This document shows, in pieces, positions 31,590-39,879 of a stretch of DNA of 49,842 nucleotides. The DNA is taken from positions 1 to 49,842 of the forward strand of contig JASLMH010000011.1 in NCBI GenBank assembly GCA_030746635.1. Reading direction: 5' to 3'. Source of the DNA: Alphaproteobacteria bacterium (GTDB lineage Bacteria; Pseudomonadota; Alphaproteobacteria; GCA-2731375). The notes under the pieces were generated by a model. It saw only the letters and a list, made by a program, of their open reading frames with translations. It did no database searches and was not told where the DNA came from. Position numbers and translations under genes: made by a program. Numbering within the stretch: position 1 is the first letter of the stretch; each line of letters opens with the position of its first letter.

Positions 31590-33022
31590 GCAAGACCACG
31601 TTGATCAAGAACGCGTCCTGGGTGGCGGCCTGGGACGAGGCGACCGATCGCCACGTCTATCTGCGCGATGGCGACGTCGCCTTCACCGGCGACAGTATCG
31701 ATTTCGTCGGCGCCGGCTACGACGGCGCGGCGGATACCACCGTCGACGGCCGCGATCTGTTCGTCATGCCGGGCCTGATCAACATCCATTCCCACCCCCA
31801 GACCGAGCCGTCGACCAAGGGCATCCGCGAGGAACACGGCGTGCCCGAGATGTACATGACCGGCCTGTACGAGCGCAGCCTGGCGTTTCGTCTGGACGAT
31901 GACGGGCGCCGGGCCGGGGCCGAACTGGCCTATGGCGATCTTTTGCTGTCGGGCGTCACCAGCCTGGCCGACCTGTCCTCGGACCTGGACGGCTGGCTCG
32001 ACCTGCTGGCGGGCAGCGGCCTGCGCGGCTTCGTCGCACCCGGCTACGCCTCCGCCCGCTGGCTTCTGGAGAACGCCCAGGAGCTCAAGTTCGACTGGGA
32101 CGAGGCGGCCGGCCGCCAGGGCTTCGAGGACGCCATCCGGCTGATCGAGGCAGCCGAGCAACACCCATCCGGCCGCTTGAGCGGCATCGTCTTCCCGGCC
32201 CAGATCGAGACCTGCAGCGAGGATCTGCTGCGCGACAGCATCGCCTTCGCCCGCGACACGGGTCGGCCCTGCACCACCCATCTGTCGCAGAGCGTGGTGG
32301 AATTCAACGAAATCGTCCGCCGCCACGGGGTGACGCCGGTGCAGTTCGCCGAAAGCATCGGCCTGTTGGGCCCGACCACCATCCTCGGCCACTGCATCTT
32401 CATCGACCAGCATTCCTCGCTGCGCTGGCACAGCCGCCAGGACCTGGGCATCCTGGCCGACAGCGGCACCTCGATCGCTCATTGCCCCTCGCCCTTCGCC
32501 CGCTACGGCGATGCCCTGGAGGACGTTGGCGGTTATCTGCGGGCCGGCGTCAACGTTGGCATGGGCACCGACGTGGCGCCCCACAACCTGATCGAGGAGA
32601 TGCGCTTGGCCCTGATCCTCAGCCATGTCGCGACCAAGGACATCCACGCCTCGAGCACGGCCGATCTGTTCCAAATGGCCACCGTCAACGGAGCCAAGGC
32701 GCTGCTGCGCGACGACATCGGCCGCTTGGCGCCCGGCTGCAAGGCCGATGTCGTGCTGGTCGATCTTGGGAATCCCGCGATGATGCCGGTGCGCGATCCG
32801 CTGAAAAGCCTGATCTACCACGCCGCCGACCGGGCCGTGCGCGACGTCTATGTCGACGGTCGGCAGGTAGTGGCGGGCGGCCGGGTGCTGACCCTGGACC
32901 GGGCCGAGGCCGCCGGCCGCCTGGCCGAGGCCCAGGCCCGCATGGAGCGGGACGTCCCAAACCACGACTATGCCGGCCGCACGGCCCAGGAGATTTCACC
33001 CCTCAGCCTGCCGCCGGCTTGA
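31586..33022 (+). CDS. Amidohydrolase family protein (chlorohydrolase/deaminase type)
   Basis: This is a 478-residue metal hydrolase of the subtype III amidohydrolases (TrzA/AtzB/guanine deaminase group). Metal ligands can be read in order: H68 and H70 in LINIHSHPQT, the CTTHLSQSVVEF histidine, ILGHCIFID, and the aspartate in MGTDVAPHN. The small beta domain is split between the N-terminus (KNASWVAAWDE...DGRDLFVMPG) and the C-terminus (GCKADVVLVDLG...VYVDGRQVVAGGRVL). Members hydrolyse C-N or C-Cl bonds on heterocycles or amides with one Zn or Fe ion. It overlaps the acyl-CoA-dehydrogenase-like gene by 4 bases. A nitrogenous substrate for this operon is an attractive inference. Confidence 0.9.
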   Translation: MSKTTLIKNASWVAAWDEATDRHVYLRDGDVAFTGDSIDFVGAGYDGAADTTVDGRDLFVMPGLINIHSHPQTEPSTKGIREEHGVPEMYMTGLYERSLAFRLDDDGRRAGAELAYGDLLLSGVTSLADLSSDLDGWLDLLAGSGLRGFVAPGYASARWLLENAQELKFDWDEAAGRQGFEDAIRLIEAAEQHPSGRLSGIVFPAQIETCSEDLLRDSIAFARDTGRPCTTHLSQSVVEFNEIVRRHGVTPVQFAESIGLLGPTTILGHCIFIDQHSSLRWHSRQDLGILADSGTSIAHCPSPFARYGDALEDVGGYLRAGVNVGMGTDVAPHNLIEEMRLALILSHVATKDIHASSTADLFQMATVNGAKALLRDDIGRLAPGCKADVVLVDLGNPAMMPVRDPLKSLIYHAADRAVRDVYVDGRQVVAGGRVLTLDRAEAAGRLAEAQARMERDVPNHDYAGRTAQEISPLSLPPA

Positions 33023-33039
33023 GAAACGGGAGAGACGTG

Positions 33040-34950
33040 ATGACGGATGCGCAATCGCAAGCAGGTGTCTATGTGCCGCCCGGCCCCAGCCAGGCCGATG
33101 GCTACGAGCGGGAGTCGATCCATGTCGAGATGGCCGACGGCTGCCGCGTCGCCGTCGATGTGCTGCATCCGGCCAAGGGCGGCGTCCGGCTCGATGGCGA
33201 AAGACCGACGGTGCTGCACGCCACGCCCTATCGCCGCTCGTTCGTCATCACCGGCCGCGGCAAGACCGTGGCCCGCTACGCCCAGGCCTTCGGCGAGCTC
33301 GGCCTCGGGCCCGGCGATCTGGTCACCCAGTACGAGGCCCGGCCGCTGGCCCGCGACCTGATCAACCAGGGCTACAACTTCGTCTCCATGGACATTCGCG
33401 GCACCGGCGCCTCGTTCGGCCCGGAGTACCAGGACAACTGGCGCACCGGCCACGACATCGCCCAGGTCGTGCAATGGATCACCGCCCAGCCCTGGGCCGG
33501 CGACAAGGTCGGCATGATCGGCATCTCCTACGAGGGCATGGTGCAGCTCGCCACCGCCTGTTTCGCCCCGGCCGGGCTGGCCTGCATCGCGCCGCAATAT
33601 CCCGGCCACCACTCCTGCATCATGGACGGCGGCCTGGCCATGACCAGCTTCGCCCGCACCTGGGAGACCCTGCATCGGGCCATGAGCGCCCACGAGCCGG
33701 CCCTGCCCGTGGACGGGGCCGACGGCGAGGGGCTGCGCGAGGCGGCCGAGGCCGAGCGCTCCCCCGACCGCTATGCCTGGGTCGAGCATTTCACCCAGGC
33801 CGATCCGGCGACGGTGACCGAGCTGGCGACCTGGGATCCCTACGCGACGGCCAGGGAACGGTCCGATGTCGGTCTGGGGGAGGTGCCCGCCGGCTTCTTC
33901 GGCGCCCACGATCTGCTGAATGACTCCGGCATCCCGGTGTATCTATCCAGTGGCTGGTGGGACCTGACCTTCCCCGGCCACATCACCGATCTTTACAACC
34001 GCCTCACCGTGCCGAAGAAGCTGTTGCTCGGCCCCTGGAACCACGGTCAGGGCGGCGACCCGGAATTGCTGCGCTGGCTCGACCACTGGCTCCGGGGGGT
34101 GGCGAACGGCGTGATGGACGAACCGCCGGTGCTCTATGCCGCCACCGAGCCCTCGGGCGAGGTGACCTGGAAGGCGGCCACGGCCTTTCCCCTGGCCGAG
34201 GCACAGCACCGCAGGTTCCATCTGACGGAAGGCGGTGGCTTGGCGGCGGCGCCCGGGGCGGAGGCCAGCCGCGTCAGCTACCAGGTCGACCCAGGCGTCA
34301 CCCTGGGTCCGCTGACCCGGCACAGCTTCTACGTCGACGACCTCTACATCAACACCGTCGACCTCGCGGCCCGGGCCGAGCGCTGCCTGGCCTTCACCAC
34401 CGTGCCCCTGGACGGCGATATCGAAGTCACCGGCTGGCCGGCGGTCGAGTTGGAATTGTCCACCAGTTCCGACTGCGGCGCCGTCGTCGTCACCCTGGAG
34501 CATGTTCAGGCCGACGGCGCGGTCGCCCAACTCAGCGAGGGCTTCCTCAACCTCGCCCATCGCCAGGTGACCGACAACCCGCTGGGACACGGCGGCCCAG
34601 TCTGGCATTCCTATCTGAAGGACGACCTGCTGCCCGTGGTGCCGGGCGAGGCGATGGCGATCCGGCTCGAGCTTTACCCGGTGTCGGCCATCCTGCGGGC
34701 CGGCGACCGGCTGCGCCTGACCATCGCCGGCGCCGATGCCGACAACCTCGGGGCGCCCGCCGCCGGCGACGGCGCCAGCCTGGACATCACCCTGGGCGGC
34801 GAGCGGGGCGGCCGGCTGCTGCTGCCCATGGTCAACCCCAACCTTGCCGCGACCACGCGGGTCGTGGCCGGCGCCTTCCGGGGCGAGAATGCCAAGTTCG
34901 CCTTCCGGCGGCCCGAGGACCCGCCGCTCGCCGCTGGGAAAGGAAACTGA
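33040..34950 (+). CDS. CocE/NonD family hydrolase
   Basis: This is a 636-residue protein with the layout of X-Pro dipeptidyl-peptidase-like hydrolases such as cocaine esterase. The alpha/beta hydrolase core has MDIRGTGAS and the nucleophile elbow GISYEG (S163). VYLSSGWWDLTFPGH is the likely acid region and LLLGPWNHGQ holds the likely histidine. From about residue 400 a beta-sandwich domain follows, with FTTVPLDGDIEVTGWPAVELELSTSSDCGAVVVTLEHV and LYPVSAILRAGDRLRLTIAGADADN. Members cleave esters or amides. There is no signal peptide. GGGAGAG precedes the ATG at 33040 (a GTG one codon earlier is possible). The gene follows the amidohydrolase by 17 bases. Confidence 0.88.
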   Translation: MTDAQSQAGVYVPPGPSQADGYERESIHVEMADGCRVAVDVLHPAKGGVRLDGERPTVLHATPYRRSFVITGRGKTVARYAQAFGELGLGPGDLVTQYEARPLARDLINQGYNFVSMDIRGTGASFGPEYQDNWRTGHDIAQVVQWITAQPWAGDKVGMIGISYEGMVQLATACFAPAGLACIAPQYPGHHSCIMDGGLAMTSFARTWETLHRAMSAHEPALPVDGADGEGLREAAEAERSPDRYAWVEHFTQADPATVTELATWDPYATARERSDVGLGEVPAGFFGAHDLLNDSGIPVYLSSGWWDLTFPGHITDLYNRLTVPKKLLLGPWNHGQGGDPELLRWLDHWLRGVANGVMDEPPVLYAATEPSGEVTWKAATAFPLAEAQHRRFHLTEGGGLAAAPGAEASRVSYQVDPGVTLGPLTRHSFYVDDLYINTVDLAARAERCLAFTTVPLDGDIEVTGWPAVELELSTSSDCGAVVVTLEHVQADGAVAQLSEGFLNLAHRQVTDNPLGHGGPVWHSYLKDDLLPVVPGEAMAIRLELYPVSAILRAGDRLRLTIAGADADNLGAPAAGDGASLDITLGGERGGRLLLPMVNPNLAATTRVVAGAFRGENAKFAFRRPEDPPLAAGKGN

Positions 34951-34951
34951 C

Positions 34952-35701
34952 GTGGCCCGGGAACAGATCGTCATCGATCCCCATTTCGTCGGCCCGCCGG
35001 AGATCACCCTGGGCAGCTACATCAGTGGCCGCATGGCGGCCTATCTGGACAGCGATACCGTCACCGTGACCCTGCGGGCGCCGACGCCCATGGGCCGCCC
35101 CGTCGGCGTCGATACCGATACGCCCGGCGAAGTGCGCATGTACGACGGCGATACCCTGCTGAACGAGGCGGTGCCCGGCAGCCTGGATATCGAGATCCCC
35201 GAGGTCATCGGCCTGGAGGAGGCGAAGGGCGCCTCGCTGCGCCACGTCATCGAAATGCCGTTCCCGGACTGCTTCGGCTGTGGCTCGGCCCGCACCGAGG
35301 ACACCGGCCTGCACCTGCGTTCCGGCCCCGTCGCCGGTCGCAACCTGGTCGCCGTCGATTGGCTGCCCCGGGCCAAGGCCGTGGGCGCCGGGATGGGCGA
35401 GCCGGTGCCCAAGGCCATGATCTGGGCCGCCCTGGAGTGCCCCATGGCCCGGGCCCTCGACCTGCCGGACATGAAGACGCCCGAGCAGATCGTCCTGCTG
35501 GGCCGGATGACCGCCCGGGTGGTGGCCCAGCCCATCGTCGGTCAGCCCTGCTTCTTCATGGGCTGGCCGGTCGAGCGGGTCGACCGGCGCATGGAAATCG
35601 CCGGCAGCCTGCACGACGCCGACGGCGGCCTCCTCGCCGCCACCGCCCTGACCTTCATCGCCCTGCGCGAGGGCGTCAGCTACGAGGCGGTTGGTCGCTA
35701 A
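34952..35701 (+). CDS. Tandem hotdog-fold (thioesterase-like) protein
   Basis: This is a 249-residue protein with a GTG start and AAGGA upstream, one base after the preceding stop. The first half reads TLGSYISGRMAAYLDSDTVTVTLRAPTPMGRPVGVDTD...VRMYDGDTLLNEA, and the second carries the CFGCG hinge (C107, C110) followed by GLHLRSGPV and PKAMIWAALECPMARAL. This two-repeat pattern with a central CFxCG is typical of hotdog proteins related to PaaI/MaoC thioesterases. It could hydrolyse or hydrate a CoA ester made by the mutase. It is the last gene of the operon, 26 bases before repeat copy 2. Activity is inference; no catalytic residue can be assigned with confidence. Confidence 0.6.
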   Translation: MAREQIVIDPHFVGPPEITLGSYISGRMAAYLDSDTVTVTLRAPTPMGRPVGVDTDTPGEVRMYDGDTLLNEAVPGSLDIEIPEVIGLEEAKGASLRHVIEMPFPDCFGCGSARTEDTGLHLRSGPVAGRNLVAVDWLPRAKAVGAGMGEPVPKAMIWAALECPMARALDLPDMKTPEQIVLLGRMTARVVAQPIVGQPCFFMGWPVERVDRRMEIAGSLHDADGGLLAATALTFIALREGVSYEAVGR

Positions 35702-35727
35702 TCTCGATATCGTGTTGGTGGCGCCAT

Positions 35728-35796
35728 GGATTGCCGGGTCGAGCCCGGCAATGACGATCTTTGTTTACGTCATGCCCGGGCTCGACCCGGGCATCT
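35728..35796. repeat. Extragenic palindromic repeat, copy 2
   Basis: This has the same plan and orientation as copy 1 at 3910-3993. The left hairpin is ATTGCCGGG-TCGAG-CCCGGCAAT and the right hairpin is ATGCCCGGG-CTCGA-CCCGGGCAT, both perfect. The spacer between arms is shorter, about 13 bases. Relative to copy 1 the two loops changed together (TCAAG/CTTGA to TCGAG/CTCGA), which keeps complementarity between arms. It lies between the convergent hotdog and cyclase genes, so it may act as a bidirectional terminator. Confidence 0.85.
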
Positions 35797-35823
35797 CGCG
35801 AAGTCGCGCGCTGCCTCGCAATC

Positions 35824-36726
35824 CTACAAGATCGCCACCGGCCGCACCGGGCAGCCGGTGGCGCCCTTGAACTTCACCGGCAGCATCACCAGGCAGAAGG
35901 CATCGGCGCCCGCGGCGATCAACTCATCCAGCACCAGGTTCTCGACCAGGTAGACGCCGGCCTCGACCAGGCAATGCTGGTGCACCGGCATCATGATCTC
36001 GGGGTGCCGGGTGCCGGGCAGCACCTCGACCGCCATGTTGTCGGCGCCGATCGCCAGCACGCCCTGTTCCGTCAGCCAGTGCGCCGCGCCTTCCTCGATG
36101 CCGGGTTCGCCGCTGACATAGGTGGCGTTGTCGGTCATGAACAGACGGCCCCAGCCGGTGTTGATGAACACCGCATCGCCCGGCCGCAATTCGATGCTCC
36201 GCCCATCGCAGTGGCGGCGCACATCGTCGGCCGTGATCGCCCGGCCGGCGGGCAAGGGGTCGCCGCCGTCCAGGTCCGAGAGGTCCAGACAGACACCACG
36301 GGTGATGATCGGCGGGATCTGCTCGACGCCCAGGTTGGCCAGGCCCCAGTCGCCCACCGTCTGGTCGGCGCTGTAGCCGCCGTACATCCGGTCGCCGATG
36401 GTGAAATGGCCCAGGGCGTCGATATGGGTGCCGACATGCATGGTCAGTTCCATGCGCTCCAGGTTGGCGCCGACCTCGTTGGTGGCGCCCAGGCCGGCGC
36501 GGTAACGCAGGGTGTTGCGCGAGGTCGCCGAGGAAGTGATCAGGTAGGGCGTCTGGTTCGGCTCGATCCGCGGCGCGCCGTTCTCGATCACATGGCTCAA
36601 ATCCACGACCCGGCCGGTTTTCGCCATGGCCAGGGCCGCCAGGGTGCTCTCGGCCGTCAACCGGTTGCCGGCGCCCAACTGGTCGCCCGGGCCCCATTCG
36701 GCGTGATCGTGAATGCAGTTGGTCAT
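35824..36726 (-). CDS. Cyclase family protein (kynurenine formamidase-like fold)
   Basis: This is a 300-residue metal-dependent hydrolase. It has VVDLSHVIENGAPRIEP and the family signature HVGTHIDALGH (H97, G99, T100, H101, D103, H107), whose histidines and aspartate bind metal in kynurenine formamidase and isatin hydrolase. FINTGWGRLF and AIGADNMAVEVLPG follow, then a C-terminal PVKFKGATGCPVRPVAIL that closes the active site in the family. It probably opens or closes a lactam, lactone or amide. The ATG at 36726 has AAGGAGGAGAG upstream. It lies 41 bases after the iron alcohol dehydrogenase gene, likely one operon. It shares a convergent terminator with the mutase operon. Confidence 0.9.
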   Translation of the reverse strand: MTNCIHDHAEWGPGDQLGAGNRLTAESTLAALAMAKTGRVVDLSHVIENGAPRIEPNQTPYLITSSATSRNTLRYRAGLGATNEVGANLERMELTMHVGTHIDALGHFTIGDRMYGGYSADQTVGDWGLANLGVEQIPPIITRGVCLDLSDLDGGDPLPAGRAITADDVRRHCDGRSIELRPGDAVFINTGWGRLFMTDNATYVSGEPGIEEGAAHWLTEQGVLAIGADNMAVEVLPGTRHPEIMMPVHQHCLVEAGVYLVENLVLDELIAAGADAFCLVMLPVKFKGATGCPVRPVAIL

Positions 36727-36767
36727 GGCGCTCTCCTCCTTGCGCTCTCGTCTTGGCGACGTTCGGT

Positions 36768-37847
36768 TCAATCGAAGGTCGGGACGCCGATATAGGCACG
36801 CCCCTGGGCGCCGTCGTGGGCCGCCGTCACCGCCCGCCGCCAGGCCGCGTCGTCGAGGCCGTAGTCGGCCGGATCGGTTGACACCGCGAGGCCCTGCAGC
36901 AGGTCCGCCAGCCGGTCGACGCCGGCGCGGGGATCGGAGCCGAAGATCTGCCGCATGGCGTCGTCGCAGGCGGCATCATGGCCGAGGCTCCAGGCCAGCA
37001 GCCGCGGCAGGCTGAACGAGCAGGCGATGCCATGGGCCAGACCCAGGCGCAGGGACAGCTCGTAGGAAATCGCATGCGCCAGGGTGGTGCGGGTGTTGGA
37101 AAAGGCGAGACCGGCCAGCAGCGCCGCCCGGGACATGCGGGTGGCCGGCTCCGGATCCTCGGGCGCCGCGATCCGGGCCGGCAACACCTCGATGATTTCG
37201 CGCGCCGCGGTCACCGCCAGGCTGCTGGAGATCGGGTTGGCGTTGCGGTTCCACAGACTTTCCAGGGCATGGGAGAGCGCGTCGAGGCCGGTCGCCACGG
37301 CCAGCGGGGCCGGCGCGCCGAGGGTCAAGTCGGGGTCGACCAGCGCGACCTCGGGGAACAGATCCGGCCGGTCGAGGGAAAGCTTGCGCCCTCGCGCCTG
37401 GTCCCAGATCACGGCGAAGGAGGTGACTTCGCTGCCCGTCCCGGCGGTGGTGGGCACGGCGATAACGGGCAGGGCGGCCGGCCCGGCCGGCATTTGGCCC
37501 GGCTCCAGGGCCCGGCGGAGGGCTTGGTAATCGCCCCGGGCGGCGGCCAGCGCTTTCGCCGTGTCGATAGCGGAACCGCCGCCGAGGGCGACGATCACGG
37601 CCGTTCCGGGCGCGGCCGTAAAGCGGCTGCAGAGGTCGTTCAGTCCGCGGACGTCCGGATTGGCCTCGACCCGGTCAAGCACCAGGTTGGCGGGGCCGGC
37701 CAAATCCAACACCCTCGCGGTCATCCGGTCGAACGGCGGGTCCGGGTAGGTCACCAGGCAATAGGGGCGGTCGCCGACGAGCTCGGCGATCCCGCCCAGC
37801 GCGCCGGCGCCAAATCTTATCTCGACTGGATTGTGATAGCGCCGCAT
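36768..37847 (-). CDS. Iron-containing alcohol dehydrogenase
   Basis: This is a 359-residue group III alcohol dehydrogenase. The N-terminus reads RRYHNPVEIRFGAGALGGI, then VALGGGSAIDTAKALAAARG for the dinucleotide, IAVPTTAGTGSEVTSFAVIWD, and metal-ligand segments ATGLDALSHALESLW and LAHAISYELSLRLGLAHGIACSFSLP. It should reduce an aldehyde or oxidise an alcohol with NAD(P) and Fe or Zn. The YHNPV opening recalls phosphonoacetaldehyde reductase-like enzymes, but I cannot decide by eye. The ATG at 37847 has only a weak ribosome site. A GTG upstream would add an 18-residue tail. It is divergent from a methyltransferase gene across 136 bases. Confidence 0.88.
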   Translation of the reverse strand: MRRYHNPVEIRFGAGALGGIAELVGDRPYCLVTYPDPPFDRMTARVLDLAGPANLVLDRVEANPDVRGLNDLCSRFTAAPGTAVIVALGGGSAIDTAKALAAARGDYQALRRALEPGQMPAGPAALPVIAVPTTAGTGSEVTSFAVIWDQARGRKLSLDRPDLFPEVALVDPDLTLGAPAPLAVATGLDALSHALESLWNRNANPISSSLAVTAAREIIEVLPARIAAPEDPEPATRMSRAALLAGLAFSNTRTTLAHAISYELSLRLGLAHGIACSFSLPRLLAWSLGHDAACDDAMRQIFGSDPRAGVDRLADLLQGLAVSTDPADYGLDDAAWRRAVTAAHDGAQGRAYIGVPTFD

Positions 37848-37983
37848 CGCCCGCTCGATCGGTTGGTGAATGCCATATTCAGGCACTGTGACGGATTTGC
37901 CCGGCGATGGAAATGGCGGCCCTGGACGCACCGGCGCCCAGGGGCGAAGATCAGCGTCTTGGTGGCGTAGTTTGGAGGATCCG

Positions 37984-38988
37984 ATGCCCAAATCAGCCCA
38001 GGATCGACCGCGGCCGGAGACCATCAATACCCTGGTCGCCGGCGTTTATCCCGCCCTGGCCATGTTGGCGGGCATGCAGTTGGAGCTCTTTACGCCCCTG
38101 GGCGATGGCGCCCAAAGCGTCGACGAGCTGGCGGCGGCCCTCGACATTGACGCCACGCGCCTGCGGCCCTTGCTCTACGCCCTGGTCAGCGCCGGCTTGC
38201 TGGAGGTCGCCGGCGAGAAATTCGCCAATACGGCCGAGGCGGATACCTTCCTGGTCAAGGGCCGGCGCGGCTATCTGGGCGGCCAGCACGAGGTCTACGC
38301 CGATCTCTGGCAGTCGACCCTGCTGACGGCGGATTCGATCCGCAGCGGCCAACCCCAGGCCAAGCATGATTTCGGGGCCATGGGGAAGGCGGAGCTGGCC
38401 GCCTTCATGCGCGGCCTGGACGCGGGCGCCGGGGCGGCGGCGCGGCGGCTGATGAAGTCCCATGACCTCGGCCGCTTCCGCAATTTACTGGATGCCGGCG
38501 GCGGTGGCGGCGGCCTGGCGGCGACCCTGTGCGCCGCCAACCCGGAGCTCGCCGGCACCGTGGTCGAACTGCCCCTGGTTGCCGAGGTCGCGGCAGAGAT
38601 GATCGCCGAACGCGGCCTGACCGAACGGGTCAGCAGCGTCGGCTGCGATGTCGTGAGCGAGCCGCCGCCCGGCCGCTACGACCTCGCCGTGCTGCGCGCC
38701 TTCCTGCAGGTGCTGGGGCCGAACGCCGCCGCCCGGGCGCTGGCCAACGTGGCCCAAAGCATCGAGCCCGGCGGCGAGATCTTCATCATCGGCCGGGTGC
38801 TGGACGACGACCGCCTGGGCCCCCTGGACGCCGTCGCCGCCAACGTCATGTTCCTCAACATCTACGACCAGGGCCAGGCCTACACCGAAGCCGAACACCG
38901 GGACTGGCTGGCGGCGGCCGGCTTCAACGATATCGAGCGCGAAGTACTGGGCGGCGGCTATTCCATCATTCGCGGCGTGCGGCGTTAG
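37984..38988 (+). CDS. SAM-dependent methyltransferase (O-methyltransferase-like), second copy
   Basis: This 334-residue protein has the same two-domain plan as the one encoded at 24865-25935. The N-terminal domain (TLVAGVYPALAMLAGMQLELFTPLGDGAQSVDELAAALDIDATRLRPLLYALVSAGLL) is followed by NLLDAGGGGGGLAATLCAANPELAGTVVELP as motif I. CDVVSEPPPGRYDLAVLRAFLQVL and SIEPGGEIFIIGRVLDDDRLGPLDAV complete the Rossmann domain. The fold is that of acetylserotonin/hydroxyindole O-methyltransferases and bacterial small-molecule methyltransferases. TTTGGAGGATCCG before the ATG supports the start. It stands alone between a divergent alcohol dehydrogenase and a convergent dehydrogenase gene 9 bases away. The substrate is unknown. 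Confidence 0.87.
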   Translation: MPKSAQDRPRPETINTLVAGVYPALAMLAGMQLELFTPLGDGAQSVDELAAALDIDATRLRPLLYALVSAGLLEVAGEKFANTAEADTFLVKGRRGYLGGQHEVYADLWQSTLLTADSIRSGQPQAKHDFGAMGKAELAAFMRGLDAGAGAAARRLMKSHDLGRFRNLLDAGGGGGGLAATLCAANPELAGTVVELPLVAEVAAEMIAERGLTERVSSVGCDVVSEPPPGRYDLAVLRAFLQVLGPNAAARALANVAQSIEPGGEIFIIGRVLDDDRLGPLDAVAANVMFLNIYDQGQAYTEAEHRDWLAAAGFNDIEREVLGGGYSIIRGVRR

Positions 38989-38997
38989 GAGGGGCCG

Positions 38998-39879
38998 CTA
39001 CGACTCCGCCGACCAGTTGTTGTACATGTCCAAGAGGGCGACGATGTCCCGGCCCTGATGGCCCTGTGCCAGGGCCAGGGCATAGATGTTCCGGACCAAC
39101 GAGGCGGTCGGCGTCGGCATCCGGCAGGCGCGGCCCAGTTCGACGCCCAGGGACAAATCCTTCTCGCCCAGCTCCATCTTGAAGCCCGGGTCGAAATTGC
39201 CCGCCAGGGCATTGGGGAACCGCTTGGTGAAGTGGTGGGAGCGGCCGCCGCTGACCGACAGCACGTCGTAGAGCTTCGCCGGCTCCACGCCGGCGGCGGT
39301 GCCCAGCGCGAAGGCCTCCGCCGCCACCAGCACGTTGCCCATGGACATCATGTTGTTGACGATCTTCACCACCTTGGCGGTGCCCACCGGCCCGGTGTGC
39401 TTCCAGGTGTTGCCGAGCAGCTCCACCACCGGCTCGATCTCCTCGATGACGGCCTCGTCGGCGCCGATCAGCAGCACCAGGTTGCCCTCGCCGGCCTCCT
39501 TGGGGCTGCCGCTGACCGGGCAGTCGACCACCTTCAGGCCGCGACCCGCCGCCGCCTCGGCCACCGTCGTCATGGTGCCGGGATCGATGGTGCTGAGCTC
39601 GACGATCACGCTGTCGGGCTCGGCATGAGCGACGATGCCGCCGTCGCCAAGCCAGGCCTCGGTCACCGCCTTCGGGTCCGGCAGGCTGGTCAGCACCAGC
39701 TTGCGCCCGGCCAAGGCCGCTGCCAGGGTGTCGGTCATCGCCAGGCCCTCGTCCACCAGGGTGCTGCGCACCGCCTCGCTGATGTCGTAGCCGGCGACGT
39801 CGAGGCCGGCGCCGGCCAGCCGCCGCGCCATGCCGGAGCCCATCTGGCCCATGCCGATGATGGCGATCTTCTCGGTCAT
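38998..39879 (-). CDS. NAD-dependent beta-hydroxyacid dehydrogenase (3-hydroxyisobutyrate dehydrogenase family)
   Basis: This is a 293-residue protein. The N-terminal Rossmann fold begins KIAIIGMGQMGSGMARRL. The substrate loop DCPVSGSPKEAGEGNLVLLIG and the catalytic lysine segment GTAKVVKIVNNMMSMGNVLVAAEAFALG match 3-hydroxyisobutyrate, tartronate semialdehyde and 6-phosphogluconate-type dehydrogenases. FDPGFKMELGEKDLSLGVELG in the helical domain is standard. It oxidises a 3-hydroxy acid to a semialdehyde or the reverse. GGAGGACGC precedes the ATG, which overlaps the MmgE/PrpD stop (ATGA). It is the last gene of the flavoprotein-MmgE-dehydrogenase trio. The exact substrate is open. Confidence 0.92.
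   Translation of the reverse strand: MTEKIAIIGMGQMGSGMARRLAGAGLDVAGYDISEAVRSTLVDEGLAMTDTLAAALAGRKLVLTSLPDPKAVTEAWLGDGGIVAHAEPDSVIVELSTIDPGTMTTVAEAAAGRGLKVVDCPVSGSPKEAGEGNLVLLIGADEAVIEEIEPVVELLGNTWKHTGPVGTAKVVKIVNNMMSMGNVLVAAEAFALGTAAGVEPAKLYDVLSVSGGRSHHFTKRFPNALAGNFDPGFKMELGEKDLSLGVELGRACRMPTPTASLVRNIYALALAQGHQGRDIVALLDMYNNWSAES

Noticed and set aside
24865-38988. The two methyltransferase genes as a recent duplication
   Set aside because: They share fold and domain order, but sequences differ through most motifs, including motif I, so any duplication is old.
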